Positions 49,976 to 61,612 of a stretch of DNA of 64,000 bases are shown here, one piece after another. The stretch comes from Cyanoderma ruficeps (Eukaryota; Chordata; Aves; Passeriformes; Timaliidae): the NCBI GenBank assembly GCA_008694505.1, contig VZDJ01007753.1, positions 27,732,337 through 27,796,336 of the forward strand, given 5' to 3'. Position numbers and translations under genes: made by a program. Each line of letters opens with the position of its first letter. Within the stretch, counting starts at the first letter, position 1. The notes under the pieces were generated by a model. The model saw only the letters and a program-made list of their open reading frames with translations. It was not told the DNA's origin and did no database searches.

Positions 49976-50499
49976 AGGAATAATATGCAAGTGGGTGGCC
50001 CTTTGCTAAGAAACTCCCCTGCTGCTTTGAGCTGTGTACTCTAAGACATGCTGAAAAGCAGATCAAGAGAAAGGGTTAGAATAGCAGGACTCACAAGTTA
50101 CGGCCTGAGTCAGGCTAGACCCAGGCTGAAAACTTGGCTTTCCTTTACTATCAAAGCACAAAACAGTATGAAGTGGTTGGCAGTAGATTTGCTCTTGTTT
50201 GATTAGATGCCTCTATATAAGGAAACATAATATAGTTTTATATGCCTTGGTTTATATACAGCACCATCTTAAATAAGGAAGCTTACAATATATTTGTCCT
50301 TTTGCTGCAAGAGATTTACTCCATACAATGCATATTCTGGAGGGCATGCCATTTTACCTTTTACATCTACCTTGGTTTACAAAAAAGTGAGTCCATTTAA
50401 TTAACAGTGTTGTTCCTTTCAAAGGACAATTCTATAACATAATTAATGTTATTGAAGTATAATTAATTTCAAATTCCTTAATATATTTAGCTAAAAAAT

Positions 50500-50572
50500 G
50501 TATATCTTAGTATATCTTTAGTATATCTTAGTATATGTATATAAGTAAATGTATATCTTAATATATCTTTAA
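50500..50572. repeat. Degenerate TATATCTTAG tandem repeat
   Basis: Units TATATCTTAG, TATATCTTTAG, TATATCTTAG and later TATATCTTAA and TATATCTTTAA follow each other with a short TATATAAG interruption. An imperfect 10-11 bp tandem repeat. Confidence 0.85.
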
Positions 50573-53500
50573 CAGGTATGATGGTAAAATAAAATATACT
50601 TCATTGTCCTATAATTGGTCTTGGTTCTGGAGACTATTTAGCTTTGTATTTTGTGCCCCTGTATTGAGACCCAGTACAAATGAAATTAAATATAGGCATT
50701 TAGATTACTTCCAGTGTCTAAGGAATCAAGATTTCGTGTCCTTGATATGTGTCTTTCACAGAGGGATCAGCCATGTATCATTCATGTAACTGAAGATCTT
50801 GACCTAAGCCTGATCCAAAGCTGGTTGAAGCCAACAGTAAATCTCTTATTGATTTTCAGAAGCTTTCCCCTGTGAGTCCATTAACTTTCTTGATTCATAT
50901 CTTGAGAACTTCTACTTTATTTCAACAAGAAACCAAAGTTTCATTGCCAAGTTGAGTACCATGCTGAGGTCCAAGTGCCCTAAAGCTTCATGTTGCACCA
51001 GTGGCACGAAGTGATCTCAAAAATCTACATTTTGTCCCATGTGCCAGGATTTGAAAATTCTAATGCTGTATTGGTATTTTTTGCTGACTTATTATAAAGA
51101 TGACTATGAGTAAATAGCAATTTGCCTGAATATGATTTTTTTTTCTATAAAGGACTATGATACAACAGTGGTCATATTCAGTTTAGTCCAAAGATCAATT
51201 TTAAACTCAATAGCTCATGACCTTTCATGATCTAGAAATTGCTGATTTCAAAGTTTTTTGCAGTGGGATATAGAACAGCTGTGACTTATCTCTAATTCAT
51301 CGTGAATTTCAGGTCATCCCAAATGCCCTCAAAATGAACATTTTTAAGCAGGAATGCTCACAGAAAAATATCAGTAGCTACTGAGAAGTAAGATTAGAGT
51401 CTGATCATACTCCGATTTCAACCATTATAATCAGATTGGATCAAGTGTGAGTAGTATAAAAACAAGTATTCTAATACAATATTACTTCAACCCTCCTAAT
51501 AGCATGTTAGAGCCCATCACTTGGACCACTGTGTGCAACTGAAGAAACTTGAGATGGCTTTAATGGGGATGATCTGATCTATATCAATAAAGTATACACA
51601 TAAAGGTAGATTGCTGTGTTAAAATGACAAATTTTCCCCAGTTCAGAGAAATCTTCTATGTATGTCTATTAAAGCTTAAACTATACAAGTTGAAGCTTTT
51701 CATTTCCTCCCCTTTGTCTCCACCAAGACGGAGATACGGCATTTAATTCTCAACAAAATTATGTGGAACATGGCAGTGAAGCAATGATCAGAAGTGATTC
51801 TAGTTTTCCCCTTTAGTTGTAGGTCTTGCTGTGGAATGAACTCCATGGGATGCATCACAACTAACAGATACTTCACTAGTGAATTCAAGACCCAACATGC
51901 TGTTGCCAGCAAGATGATTATGTAGTTAGTGCGTTCCAGTGAAATCTTCTTTTCTGCTTACTTGTGGGACTCACAGAGGAAATAGTTTCCTAAATTTTCT
52001 TCTAAATCTTACTCTCTTGGATTCGAATAACCAAGTTTTATGCTTTAGGTCCCCAAAGTTGTATATACTGCAGGGTGGTCCAGGATTCTGGCCTCTTAGC
52101 ACGCTGTAAAGAACCTGCCAAGGACCACATCTCCCTCCTGACCACATGAAGGTCTCTGCTCAAAAGACAGCTGCATGTACCCAAATTTCCATGCACCCAT
52201 GCAAGGCATTGAGCCCAAGAAAAGAATTAGAGCCAATGTCCCTGTGGAAAGTGTTCCTCTTTTTAGAAAAGAACCGAAAGTGTGCTAGGACACAGAGAAG
52301 GAAGGTGAGATGCATGACAACTGAGCCTAGCATTTAGAATAACTGCACAAGCTGAAGAAGTCCTAAGTCCCCTCCTCATGACAGTATTTCTGTAGTTTAT
52401 CCAACAGGTACAATTCACTGAAGAACTAGTCTTATCTTTTTCAGAAGCACCTGTGAAAATGCACAATGAACTTTTACCTATGGAAACCAAATTCAAGAGC
52501 CAGAATCTATTTGAAACATTTTGTGTCTGACACATATCTCCTCTTGAACTAGACTGGGAAAAATTGTACCAGGGAGAAAAATCAGTTGTGAGACAGTTTT
52601 CTACTTTGTTATCAGAAGCAGCAAAAATAGGAGTGTATCGATTCCTTAATTACCCAGCACATGCCGCAGTATGTTAATAAAAGTCCTTCTTTTGGTGGTG
52701 AAACTGAAATGTAAATTTGTGAACTTTTATTAACTGTGACTAGCAGAGTTAAAATCATACTCCTGTGCGCTGCCCTTTGCCTTACAGAGGTTGCAGGCAG
52801 GATATACCTACATCAAGGGCCACCATGAAGCTCAGCTTACTACTTCTGCGGATCACTGACAGCAGAAAGACTCTTAGCATGATAAGAACAGCAATCTAGA
52901 TATGCACAGACTTTCCCCCAGTTAAAATTTAAGTGTCTTTAGGCATGGAGTGCCTGTGGCTTTAAGATATAAACTTGGATGATTTCCCTCTTTGATGTAG
53001 ATACTTAAACCACCCATGAGTGGCTAATTCTTTCTGAGACTCTAGCATTTTTGTTTCTCATCTCTCATGAAAATATTTTCATTGAAATTCACAGAGGTTA
53101 TGATCATCAAGAATATTACCTTCAATAACAGACAGCTCTTCAGAAATGGTATACATTTTCCATTCTCATTTTCATTGGTTGTTTTCTAACACTGATTGTA
53201 ATATTGCATGAAAGTCACAGAACTACTGAGCCTAGTGTGCTGGGGAGAGCTGAAACATGCCTGACTGAGATCCTGACTCTTGTAACTGATCCTTCTGCCC
53301 TTATTGTCTTAACTAAAAGCTTGGAAGCCATAGTTTAGTTTCTCTCCCCTACCTCACTGTCTTCTTTGGGAAAATCACACTGATCTCAGAGAATGTTTGA
53401 ATGTTTTTGTTTTTGCTTTCTGACTCCATGTTCAGCTTTTTTACTGAAAACTAAAGCAAAAAACTACAATTGCTGAGACATACTACTTCTGTCTAACATG

Positions 53501-53654
53501 GCTCTGCTGGTTAGCATGCACAGGAGCAAATCACATTTTAAAATATTTTTAAAACATGGAAGAGCTTTAAAGAACTGTTTAAAAAGCTGCTCTTGGTTTG
53601 GTGCCAGATACAGATGCCACACTGATTACAGAAGATTACATAAATCTCTGAGCC

Positions 53655-53716
53655 TTATTATCCTCTCACTTACACCTATAAAATAGGGAAGAATTCCACT
53701 GGAGTCCCTGGAATTA
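53655..53716. repeat. Sauropsid foldback repeat fragment (left piece)
   Basis: CTCTCACTTACACCTATAAA, ATAGGGAAGAATTCCACTGG and AGTCCCTGGAATTATG resemble a foldback repeat remembered as CTCACTTACACCAGTGTAAA, TCAGGAGTAACTCCACTGA, AGTCAATGGAGTTAC. A second piece with the other half lies 150 bases to the right. Confidence 0.45.
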
Positions 53717-53865
53717 TGCAGGTTCTGGAGAAGAATATATCCCTTCAGGTTAGCAAGCTATCAGTATTTTCAGTGGGTCCAGTTATCTCTACCCCTCTAC
53801 TACTAATACTGGAAAAATTGCAAAGCAAAACAGGGTGTCATCTGTCTATGCAAATACTTCAACCT

Positions 53866-53925
53866 TCATTGATTTCAATCGAGTTGCACAGATTTATATG
53901 TGAGCTGAATTTTGACCTGAATATG
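53866..53925. repeat. Sauropsid foldback repeat fragment (right piece)
   Basis: CATTGATTTCAATCGAGTTG, CACAGATTTATATGTGAGCT and GAATTTTGACCTG matches CATTGATTTCAATGGAGTTA, CACCAGTGTAAATCTGAGCA, GAATTTGGCCC, the terminal arm of the family as remembered. This is the clearest of the foldback pieces. TTGATTTCAA is itself a perfect palindrome. Confidence 0.6.
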
Positions 53926-55299
53926 TAGGGAAAAAATACACGTGTTCAGCATCTTTGTTGTAGCACATTACTGAGATTTTCATACTATTTGTGAAACAAA
54001 AGATGACTAGAACAGATAAACCCAAAGTTCAATCTAGCTCTGGAAACTTTTCTGTAGCAATGGTTAAAATGAAGTACAAGATGTTCAAGAAAAAGCACTG
54101 TGTGTGTGGACAGAGCTTTCCTGCAATACAGTTGCATATTCTGACAGTTTCAGACACTTTTGAGTAAATCATGGGTACTGCTTGGGACCTACCTACTATG
54201 AATCCCAACATCTGCTCTTTCAGCCATTTGCTCCAATGTTGCAAGGAGTTCCACAACTTAATTATGCATCATAAGAAAAAAGTTATTTCTTTCAGCTTTT
54301 TAATCTGGGTGATTTTATTTACTGCCCCTCAATTTGATTGGATGCCTCAACTATTTTTTAGAGAAGATGAAATTAGTTTTCTTCATTCACTTTCTCCGCA
54401 CCACCTGAAAAAGTATAAGCCACTACTGTATCCCAATCAGGCATATTTTCAACACTGCTTTTCCATACTGCTCAGTCTGTTTAGTTTTCCCAATTCAAAC
54501 GCCATTCTACACCACAGCTCATCCTTCTTGAATTTATTTTCTATGTCTATTGTTACTCTCCTTTGAGATTGCTTGCACGACCAACACACAGTATTCAAGA
54601 TGAGGGCATACATGCAAGTTTGTGTATGGTAGTCCTTACTATCACAATAAGGTTGGGTTGTGGGTTTTGTTGTGTGGTCTCTTTTTGTTTCTACATTATG
54701 AAACACACGCTAGTGATGAATCTGAAGAATTCCTACTAGAATGTGAAGACCTCTGTAAATCAAAGAGTTCCAGGGATAACACAACCACATTTTCACATGA
54801 AAATCATTGAGAGGTTGGTATATCCCGTGATTCTTTTTGTGTTATTTAGCTGACAGTAGGAACTAAGAGAATTAGAACTTTGTGATCTCCAGGTTTCCAC
54901 AGGCTGCCACCAACAGCTCCACCACTGGTCATGAAGTGATGGTTGGAAACCAAGCTGCAGGGAATCATTCATACTAATTTTTCTGAAAAGTTGGGATGAT
55001 CCTCTATGTTCTACCAGTGTAAAAAAGACTCAAGACCTTCACTGTGGTCCCAAGCTCTCAAATAAGATGAGAAGTTCTTACTCTACAAAAGAATTGTGTA
55101 TTTCTTGAACAATACAAAGTTGAGAATAAAAACAAATTTGTTTCTTAGAAATTGCCTAGTGAAGCAGTTGTTTCATACTGCCTGTTGAACATTTGGGTAG
55201 ACTGATTCAAATGTTAAAGCTGTGTTCAAACCAGAAAAAATAAAAATAATAAGCTGTCAGAATAATTACTAAGAACATACAAGGATTATACAAAGTAAA

Positions 55300-55590
55300 C
55301 TGCAGCCTGCAAAAAGAGAATTGCATGTTAGCTAATTGTTAATTTTAGCAATTGCAATGGCTAATTACTGTGGCACACATTGACTATTAGCATGATGCCC
55401 CAGCACCTGCTTTCTCCAATGAACAGATTTCTTCATTGCTCGTGCAGGAGCAAAATGTGTAATTATTGGCCATCATTGGGGCGATTTTTCAGTGATTCTT
55501 TTGTGTGATGTGAATGACGCATAATGACATATTTTATTAGAGGGCAAATAGCTGTTTGTTAATGGAAATGATTCGAAATCCAAGAAACTA
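55300..55590. promoter_or_regulatory. Candidate conserved noncoding element
   Basis: Repeat-free and very dense in homeodomain-type cores (GCTAATTGTTAATTTTAGC, GGCTAATTACTG, GTGTAATTATTGGCC), with a CRE/AP-1-like TGACGCAT at 55515-55522 and a CpG retained in GGGGCGATTTTTC. Retained CpGs in otherwise depleted DNA and clustered TAAT sites are features of strongly constrained enhancers. Of the candidate blocks this looks the most convincing, but no alignment is available. Confidence 0.4.
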
Positions 55591-57399
55591 GGAGCTAGGA
55601 GCATGTTTTCAGTATCAGCATGAATTCAAATGTATTTTCTTTTAACTCTTTATAAAAGAAGCATAGAAATCAAATCTAAACTTAGTATAATATATTTAAT
55701 GATATGTGCAAACACAGCATTGATTAATTGCCTCAAATGTTTTCAATGCTACACCATTTCATTTGTTACAGCAGTCTGCTAAATTTATGCATTTCTTATT
55801 TAAACTCTTCTTTCCTGGGCATATAGTGTTAGCAAGATTATGTGGCTTGTTCCTCATTTACTGGGAAAAAAATCATCTTTGTAACTTAAGCAACAATTAC
55901 AGGCTTTATGAGGCACATTTTCATTGCACACATTGTAGAACACAGTGCACTGACATTATTATTCCTGAAAGTACATGCTTGAATGTATCTATCAAGACCC
56001 AAATGTCAGCTACTGAATAGATTATGCATAGTTATCCAAAACAGAATATAGATACATAAAGTATCAGCAAGAGAATATTCAATATCTGAGGAGAGATTTT
56101 TATTAGATAATCTGTGTGATACTTTGAAGAACACTGGAAATTTAAAAATCACCTATGAACCTTAGACTATAGTGGTGTTTAAAATAGCAAACTGCTTTGT
56201 CATTTTTGAAGGACAGGTTATGGCTAGAATAAGAAAACTGGGCTTTTCATTTTGCTTTAATTTGAATAGTGTTCAAAGGTGGGGGAAAAGAGGAATACTA
56301 GGGGACCTTGTTTGCTGAATTCCACTGAAGTAAATCCAGACTAACTTGATGGAAAACAATGAAGTAAGTTTGGATATTCAAGGAAAGGAGGTAGTAGTAG
56401 TCTCATGAATGTCTTTGAAACTTTAAAAAATAAATAGGAAGCCTAAGCATCTGCTAGACTCTTCAGACAGTGAAGCCAATAGTTTAATGGTACCTTAGAG
56501 TATAGTAATGGATTTTTTTTTCATTACTCTGATCTCATTCCATTTTCACAAAGATCCAGTTGATGGCCTTTGATTATATTTGACTCAACTTATAAACACA
56601 CAATGTAGATGAAATTCAGACCTAATGGATGCCTATGAAATGATTGACTGAAGTAAACTCAGTTTTAAAAGCATATTCAAATATACATATAATAGGTGTA
56701 ACAGGAAGATATAGCGAAGAATCATATCTTTTGTATTTCTTCTACAATTGCATATGACAAACTTACTGCATTTTAAAATTGTGCCTTCGAAGACCACCAT
56801 AAGAAATTAAACCAACTCTGCATACACTGAAAATCTGGGTTGTCCCATATACCAAGTGTGAGTTATTTACAAACTTGAGGAAGAAACTATGAATGAGCAC
56901 TTCCTCTTCTCACCCAGGGCCTATAGCTTCTCTGCTGTTGCAAGATTGTAGATAAGTTTGGTATTCAGGTTCACTGTTTGACCCATTAAACTGGTATTGA
57001 GGTATAATTTGTGTGTTTTCCCAGTACGGTTGCACATAGAATGGGATTCATTTCCACAAGTTTGAATAAATTTATCCAGTTCAGTGAACCTGTTGTTAAG
57101 CTTAGCAAAACTCAGTAGGTGGCTTTAAAGTCCTGTAATTAGCCCATTACATAAAATCTGTACTTTAGATTTTTGCACATTGGTTAATAAGTATAACGTG
57201 CTTCGTATATATAAATAACATTACATTAAATGATGCAACATAAAGGAATTAAAGGCCAAAGCAGTTAAATAAAATACTTGAAGGAGATCTCAAATTAGCA
57301 TGTTTAATTCCAACTCATTGAACAGTAAAAGGCTTTAGCCTTACTGTACCAGTTCCATACAATGTGCAGAATAGCAGATATTTAGTCTCCATTTTACAT
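55591..57399. other. Noncoding DNA, no gene seen
   Basis: A plus-strand 85-codon frame at 55763-56020 follows a short pyrimidine-poor region and has no family resemblance. TTCCACTGAAGTAAATCC at 56320 may be another foldback trace. The rest is AT-rich and featureless. Confidence 0.55.
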
Positions 57400-57660
57400 A
57401 AGGTCGCTGTCATCTCTGACCTCTGTGTGACTTTGGAAAAATGTTCTAATTAGCTTGTTTCTTTTAAAATCTAATCATTACAATGTCTAAATATAGTAAT
57501 GAATTACCAAGACAGCACTTGCCTCAACAATTTTTCGTAGTTTGTACATAGCTAATTAATTCTTGATCCTTAATTTTTGCTTTCCAAATGAAATATGTGA
57601 GGAAAATGAAGTCTACAGCTAATTAATCCATGCAATGCTTACTGTTCCATAGCAAAAGCA
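57400..57660. promoter_or_regulatory. Possible conserved noncoding element
   Basis: Contains TGACCTCTGTGTGACTTTG (a nuclear-receptor half-site pair by appearance), TTCTAATTAGCTTG, CATAGCTAATTAATTC and CTACAGCTAATTAATCC. Repeat-free. Weaker than the 55.3 kb block; inference only. Confidence 0.25.
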
Positions 57661-58023
57661 CTTATGTTAAAGTTCAGGGTTTTTACTAGATAAAAAGGAA
57701 AAACACAGCTTTGAATCCTATTGTACTAGGTCAAAGTTCCACTACAATCTAACAGATTGTTCATTATTTTAAATTTTTTTTAATTGCATAACCAATATTC
57801 CAGAATTTGGTTTCTCTTCATGTCTATTGATGAATTCCATGAAATGAATTAATATATTAAAATAGTGTTACATATAGAACCATTATCTTACTTGAATTTT
57901 TCTATTCATATATAATGAATGCTACGTAACATATAGCCCTCTTCAGAGATTCAAAGTTATTGCATGAAGAAATATATTTTAACAATAGAAGTCTTGTATA
58001 AATGCACATATGTATACAAACAT
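57661..58023. other. Noncoding AT-rich spacer
   Basis: AT-rich sequence leading into the tetranucleotide array. No gene or repeat family seen. Confidence 0.6.
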
Positions 58024-58026
58024 CTG

Positions 58027-58084
<58 letters not shown>
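58024..58084. repeat. (TATC)n tetranucleotide microsatellite
   Basis: About 15 near-perfect TATC units. It creates two spurious plus-strand frames with a Tyr-Leu-Ser-Ile repeat (57964-58182 and 58002-58343), which are not genes. Such a pure array is likely to be length-polymorphic. Confidence 0.98.
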
Positions 58085-58666
58085 CTTACATATGGAGAAA
58101 CACAATAGTGTTTTGGAGTCATATGAAATATTCGGAGTTAATCCCGCAGCTAAAGAAAACTTGCCCAGATTTGATCTCATGAAAAACTCAATAGTCCTTA
58201 ATAGTTTGTCACGATTCATAAATACCCAGATTCTAGTGGATGAACCAGATATGTTTATACTGAATTATGGTAAATCAGCTGTTTCACTTGACCTCAATCC
58301 AAAGCCAGATCTCTTTAAAAAAAAAAAAATCTCATTAATTTAAAATTTTAGAATTCATCTGCAAACTCACAGAAAAAGCCTGGATACTTTTATGATACTC
58401 CACAAAAAGAAACAAGATGGAAAGTGACAACTTTCACACATCTTATGCTCATTGTGGTATGGGAAATAAAAGTATTCCAATTGTTAGTTTTATTCTGTTT
58501 ATCTTGTGCCATTTTATAACATCATCTTTGAGTGTCTTTGACTTCTTTCCCATTTCATTTATTGCATGTATTGGATTTCATGTACTGTCTCCTCTACTGT
58601 TCTACTGCTGCTTATTTTTTCATTTTACTGACAGTTTTAGTTTAAAGCTAATGTGACTGCTGCTTT
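58085..58666. other. Noncoding spacer between two microsatellites
   Basis: The frame read through the TATC array continues to 58343, and a 79-codon Phe/Ser-rich plus-strand frame lies at 58417-58656. Neither resembles a protein. An A-run lies at 58318-58329. Confidence 0.55.
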
Positions 58667-58700
58667 ACATTCATTCATACATACATACATACATACATAC
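58667..58700. repeat. (CATA)n microsatellite cut by an assembly gap
   Basis: CATT units pass into pure CATA units that run directly into eight N bases. The true array is probably longer than shown because assembly failed here. Confidence 0.95.
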
Positions 58701-58708
58701 NNNNNNNN
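58701..58708. other. Assembly gap (8 N)
   Basis: Eight undetermined bases. The gap length is unlikely to be literal, given the microsatellite on its left. Confidence 0.99.
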
Positions 58709-59870
58709 TCTTTAACCAGACAATCCAGTCTTGGAGCTAATTCCATTCTCTGCCATACAGATACGTTTCCTGCTGGTTTCATACAGAGTTGACAACATAA
58801 AATTGGAGTAAAATTTGATCTCTGGTATAAGGAAGCATATTTCTCATATTTCTCATCTGGCCTATTTTGGAGTTAAGAGAAATCTTGAAGAAAATATCAC
58901 ATGTGGTATTAATTTATCAGAAAGTTAGAGTAAGAGGTAAAATGGCCCATACTGATAGCGTATTCCATAATTTGTGGAAAATTAATCAATTTAACAGTAC
59001 AACAGTTAAAGAAAAGTTTAGAAGAAATTGCAGGAAGGAAAACACTCAGTAGAAGCCACAAGAAAAGCCATGTAGATCTTCCTTGACTTGTTTCATCCTG
59101 GTATCTTCGCAACCCTCCATCCTGTCCCATAAAATACACATCCTTGGGTTACCTCTGCAGGCCAGGTTAATGCTCTGGTAAGCTATTTTCCAACACCTGT
59201 TTAGATACTTTTTTCTCTGACAATTTTGAATCGAATCAGTTAAGTACACCATCAATTACACTCCTTTACACTATGGATCTGCTTAAGTGAAAGAGGTAGG
59301 AGGTCAGAGTGTATGGGTTATTTTTGTGAATGGAATATTTGATTCAGTCTCTTAATTGACCATGTGCATGATGTCTACTTGTGGGGAAGAGTTATACCGG
59401 GGGTGAATCTGCAAGAACACTGAAGGGAGGCAGTTATGGACAGCATTTACAAAGCTGCTTTTTTCTCTCTCTAAATGAAAATTTCCTCATTAATATCTAG
59501 TAGTAAGTGAACAAACCAAAAGAACACCATCTTGCCTACTAGCCATAATTCAGTTTTGCAGAAGCAGAAGCCACTAATGAATAGAGCACATTGAATCAAA
59601 TGATTTTTCTCTGTGTAAACTATTTCTGTGTATTTCTGTTTGCTAAGTCATTTTGTAAATATACATATTACCAGTCAATTCTTAACCACGGTCATCATTG
59701 ACCTTCTCTATAAAGAAGCTGAATTTAATTTACCAGATAGTAGATGTATCTTATCACAGCTGAAGAGTTTTTTGGGATTTTTCCCGGCAAATAACTTGAT
59801 CTCAAGAGAAGACTTAGCTCCCTCTTTCTAGAAATGGGTAAGCATATAGAAATAGATGAATAGTTGTCTT
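58709..59870. other. Noncoding DNA, no gene seen
   Basis: Frames at 58867-59052 (plus), 58909-59139 and 59046-59255 (minus) overlap each other and resemble no family. No repeats recognised. Confidence 0.55.
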
Positions 59871-59927
59871 TTATATATATATAGAGAGAGAGAGAGGTAT
59901 ATATATGTGTGTGTATATATATATGTG
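59871..59927. repeat. Compound AT/AG/GT microsatellite
   Basis: TATA units, then GAGA units, then TATATG, GTGT and TATA units again ending in TGTGG. A composite dinucleotide array. Confidence 0.95.
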
Positions 59928-60540
59928 GCAGTAAATTAAATTTTTCTCAAGCGGTTAGAAATGTGTGTTTACTTTGAAAATCAGGTTTATACAATGCATT
60001 ATGTGACCATTTTTCATTGTGTATGTGTTGCTAAATATCATGTCAGGCTATTGGCTGCCCCCGCATCAATTAAATATTCCTGTATACCTGAAGATTATCA
60101 CTATTATATATGAAACAGAAAAGATATAAAATTTTATTTTTGGTTGCTTTTGGATCAATAAATTCTTAGTGACATCATGTCTGGAAGCACCTACCAAATT
60201 TAAGGACTTTTGCTGGCTATTGTTTAGATTAGCTTGGGTTCTTCAATTATTTAAGTAACAGAATTAACCATTGAAGTACTGAAAGGTATAAGTATCATTG
60301 TCATAAAGGTAGCTAAGGCAGGACAAACTGAGGTAGAAAAAACTGTATTTCCTTCACTTTTTTTTTTGTCTGAACAATACTACTTATGACTGTCAGGGCT
60401 TTAGCTTTGCTTTGGCTAAGTCCTTAGCTTTCCTGGATACACAGGCTGGTTTGAAAATATGACTAATTTTAATTTTAATAGTCCTTTACTACTTTTCCTT
60501 ATATACCACATGAAAAACTAAGAGGCACAAAAGAGCAAAG
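59928..60540. other. Noncoding spacer, nothing recognised
   Basis: AT-rich sequence with a T-run at 60358-60368. No repeat family or open frame of note. Confidence 0.55.
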
Positions 60541-61074
60541 ATGCTGAAGAAGCCATGTGTTCTTTGTTGCTCCACTGACTGTGCTATTCCAGAGTTGGTA
60601 GAAACAAAAATTCATTACAAATTTCCTTATCATGATGGAGCTTTTATAATACATACTGAAAACATGTCATGTGGGAATATTTTGTGTGGAACTATCACAA
60701 AATACAGATTTATTTTTGCTTACAACTATTGTTATGAAGACACTACTCATGACTGGGTAATGGAAAATGAGTTGATCTTTTTATTTATATGTAACAGACT
60801 ACCCAAGAGTACTCTAGTATATCCAGTCATCATCACACTCCCAGCAACTGGCAAAGACAAAAGTAAAATACCGGAGGTATGCTGCATAGTTTGTAATGTG
60901 TGCAATAATTATTGTCTGATCTTTGAAATTTACATTTTGAATTATGGAAAGGGAAATTTTAGTAATTTACTGGGTCTGCTGTCTTCTCTACTTTCTGCTA
61001 AGACAAGCTTGCTTTATACTGTGAATCTAATTATCTGCACCTTGAAAAAATTGAAGGACATATTGTTCACGTAG
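60541..61074 (+). other. Longest open frame (177 codons), coding status doubtful
   Basis: An ATG-started frame of 177 codons ends in TAG at 61072-61074. The protein would be Cys-rich (CVLCCSTDC near the start, CCIVCNVCNNYC near residue 115) with hydrophobic Ile/Leu/Phe stretches toward the end. I recognise no family or domain. The -3 base is an A (CAAAGATGC), acceptable for initiation. With stops expected every 15 codons or so in DNA of this composition, I estimate about 0.05 such frames by chance in 64 kb, so it is unusual but not decisive. It is AT-rich like its surroundings and has no visible neighbours, poly-A tail or splice framework. It could be a decayed retrocopy, a lineage-specific gene or chance. 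Confidence 0.15.
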
Positions 61075-61532
61075 CAAATAACTCTTGATTTCATGTAATA
61101 TCCTGGGATAGTTGAAAGCTAGAAGCTAGTCCCATGGATTCCACTCATTGAGACAGCCAAAATTTTTATTTGCAGACTTATATATATCTCTGGGAGACAA
61201 ACAGTTTGTTCGTGCAAAGTAACTGGCTTAAGAGAATATAGTTCAGCAGAGAACCTATCCAAAGATTTTTTTTTTTAGCTTTCATGCAATGTGAGAACTC
61301 AGAGGAGTGACCACTCTCCAACTCAAATGAGAGCACATTGGTACTCAAGCAAGTACAAAATTGAATTAGAATTGATGTTTTCTGTGGTAGATAAGCTTCA
61401 CTCAAAAGTCAAAAGATGATGTAAACTTTCACAGAAAATATTGTGGTAGAGACAGAGAGCATGTCAGGCTGCCAAGATTACATGGCAAATATGACATTGC
61501 AGTGTAATACATTATTACCATCATTGATGTGA

Positions 61533-61612
61533 AGCCTATGCTTTTACCAGTGTATAAACTCATGGAATCTGTAGCCTATGCTTTTACCAATGCATAAACT
61601 CATGGAATCTGT
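61533..61612. repeat. 40-bp tandem duplication
   Basis: Copy 1 (61533-61572) and copy 2 (61573-61612) both run from AGCCTATGCTTTTACCA to CATGGAATCTGT. They differ at only two positions (CCAGTGTATAA versus CCAATGCATAA). No spacer separates them, so this is a fairly recent local duplication. Confidence 0.95.

Larger units (their letters stand above)
49976..55299. other. Noncoding DNA, no gene supported
   Basis: Contains a degenerate TATATCTTAG tandem stretch at 50500-50572, foldback-repeat pieces at 53655-53716 and 53866-53925, and frames up to 131 codons (54171-54566 plus) whose translation is Phe/Leu/Ser-rich, with no family resemblance and a minus-strand frame overlapping it. No RNA gene recognised. 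Confidence 0.5.

Noticed and set aside
54171..54566. 131-codon plus-strand open frame
   Set aside because: Phe/Leu/Ser-rich low-information translation, overlapped by frames on the other strand.
58002..58343. 113-codon frame with Tyr-Leu-Ser-Ile repeats
   Set aside because: Artefact of reading through the TATC microsatellite.
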